12,945 nt of DNA from Lysobacteraceae bacterium (GTDB lineage: Bacteria; Pseudomonadota; Gammaproteobacteria; DSM-19610): assembly GCA_020201295.1 (NCBI GenBank), contig JAIVHA010000019.1:5773-18717 (forward strand), written 5' to 3'. Numbering within the stretch: position 1 is the first letter of the stretch; each line of letters starts with the position of its first letter. Made by a program: the position numbers and the translations under genes. The notes below the pieces were generated by a model, which was given only the letters and a program-made list of their open reading frames with translations, was not told the DNA's origin and did not search any database. This document shows positions 12,692-12,945 of this stretch, piece by piece.

Positions 12692-12945
12692 TCAGGACTG
12701 GTTCAAATGTGCCTCGGATTGTTCCAGAGTCGCGCGCAGCTGCGCAAGGCTGGTGATGGGCGCGGAGCAGTGGCTGCCCGTGCACACATAGGCCACCGCC
12801 CGGCCCTGGGGCCGGCGCTCCGCCAGCGCGCCCGGCAGGTTCCGGGCATCGTTGGGGATGGCGAATACCATGCGCCGCGGGGCATAGGGCTCGCCGGCGC
12901 GTTGGTGCCAGTCGGGCAGGGCGTCGGCCGCGCAGCGCAGCAGGA
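12692..12945 (-). CDS. C-terminal end of a thioredoxin-domain protein, YyaL/DUF255-like
   Basis: The frame is open from the window edge to a TGA at 12692-12694, giving 83 residues. RRMVFAIPNDARNLPGALAER and AVAYVCTGSHCSAPITSLAQL resemble the C-terminal end of the YyaL / spermatogenesis-associated protein 20 family (N-terminal thioredoxin-like DUF255 followed by a glycosidase-like alpha toroid), in which a Cys-containing AYVC..-C-APV element is common. The diagnostic N-terminal part lies outside the window, so the assignment rests on this tail. The rhodanese gene follows after 13 nt, and the two are probably transcribed together. Confidence 0.65.
   Translation of the reverse strand, partial: LLRCAADALPDWHQRAGEPYAPRRMVFAIPNDARNLPGALAERRPQGRAVAYVCTGSHCSAPITSLAQLRATLEQSEAHLNQS

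Overview
This is a GC-rich gammaproteobacterial chromosomal segment. The order pepP-ubiH-ubiI-gcvT-gcvH-gcvP is that of Escherichia coli and many other Gammaproteobacteria. The split glycine decarboxylase (gcvPA + gcvPB), a tandem glycine riboswitch before gcvT, and the dense short palindromic repeats point away from the enterics. A chemolithotrophic or purple-sulfur type lineage (Chromatiales-like) would fit, but that placement is inference.

Layout: bases 2-3970 hold the 3' part of pepP (proline aminopeptidase) and two paralogous FAD monooxygenases of ubiquinone synthesis, ubiH and ubiI. Bases 3971-4482 are non-coding and hold three REP-like repeats, a good sigma70-type promoter and a two-aptamer glycine riboswitch. 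Bases 4483-9892 hold the glycine cleavage genes gcvT (damaged), gcvH, gcvPA and gcvPB, with a thiol peroxidase gene (tpx) between the two gcvP halves. Bases 10057-12274 hold dgkA, a PfkB-family (adenosine kinase-like) sugar kinase and cysZ. On the minus strand, 12265-12945 hold a rhodanese-domain protein and the C-terminal end of what looks like a YyaL/DUF255 thioredoxin-domain protein. No stable RNA genes, transposase or CRISPR array were seen.

How the genes work together: P-protein (GcvPA/GcvPB) decarboxylates glycine onto the lipoyl arm of GcvH, and GcvT passes the methylene group to tetrahydrofolate. The riboswitch senses glycine at the head of this unit. The gcvT copy here lacks about 110 codons from its middle and changes frame at the junction, so as written it cannot make a normal T-protein. 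This is either a real lesion or an assembly error, and it is the first thing to check.

The second theme is repeats. About twenty copies of a 25-bp REP-like palindrome (head GTAGGAGCG, tail CGCGAAC) sit in every gap between pepP and dgkA. They form one tandem array with a 134-bp higher-order period and several inverted pairs. Many forward copies carry an unlisted GGCACG box exactly 6 nt after the core. One repeat supplies the ubiH stop codon, one pair is nested inside another palindromic repeat, and one lies between 18-bp direct repeats that duplicate the end of tpx. After dgkA a different repeat family takes over. I see no clearly new multi-gene system; the novelty lies in the repeat architecture and the gcvT lesion.
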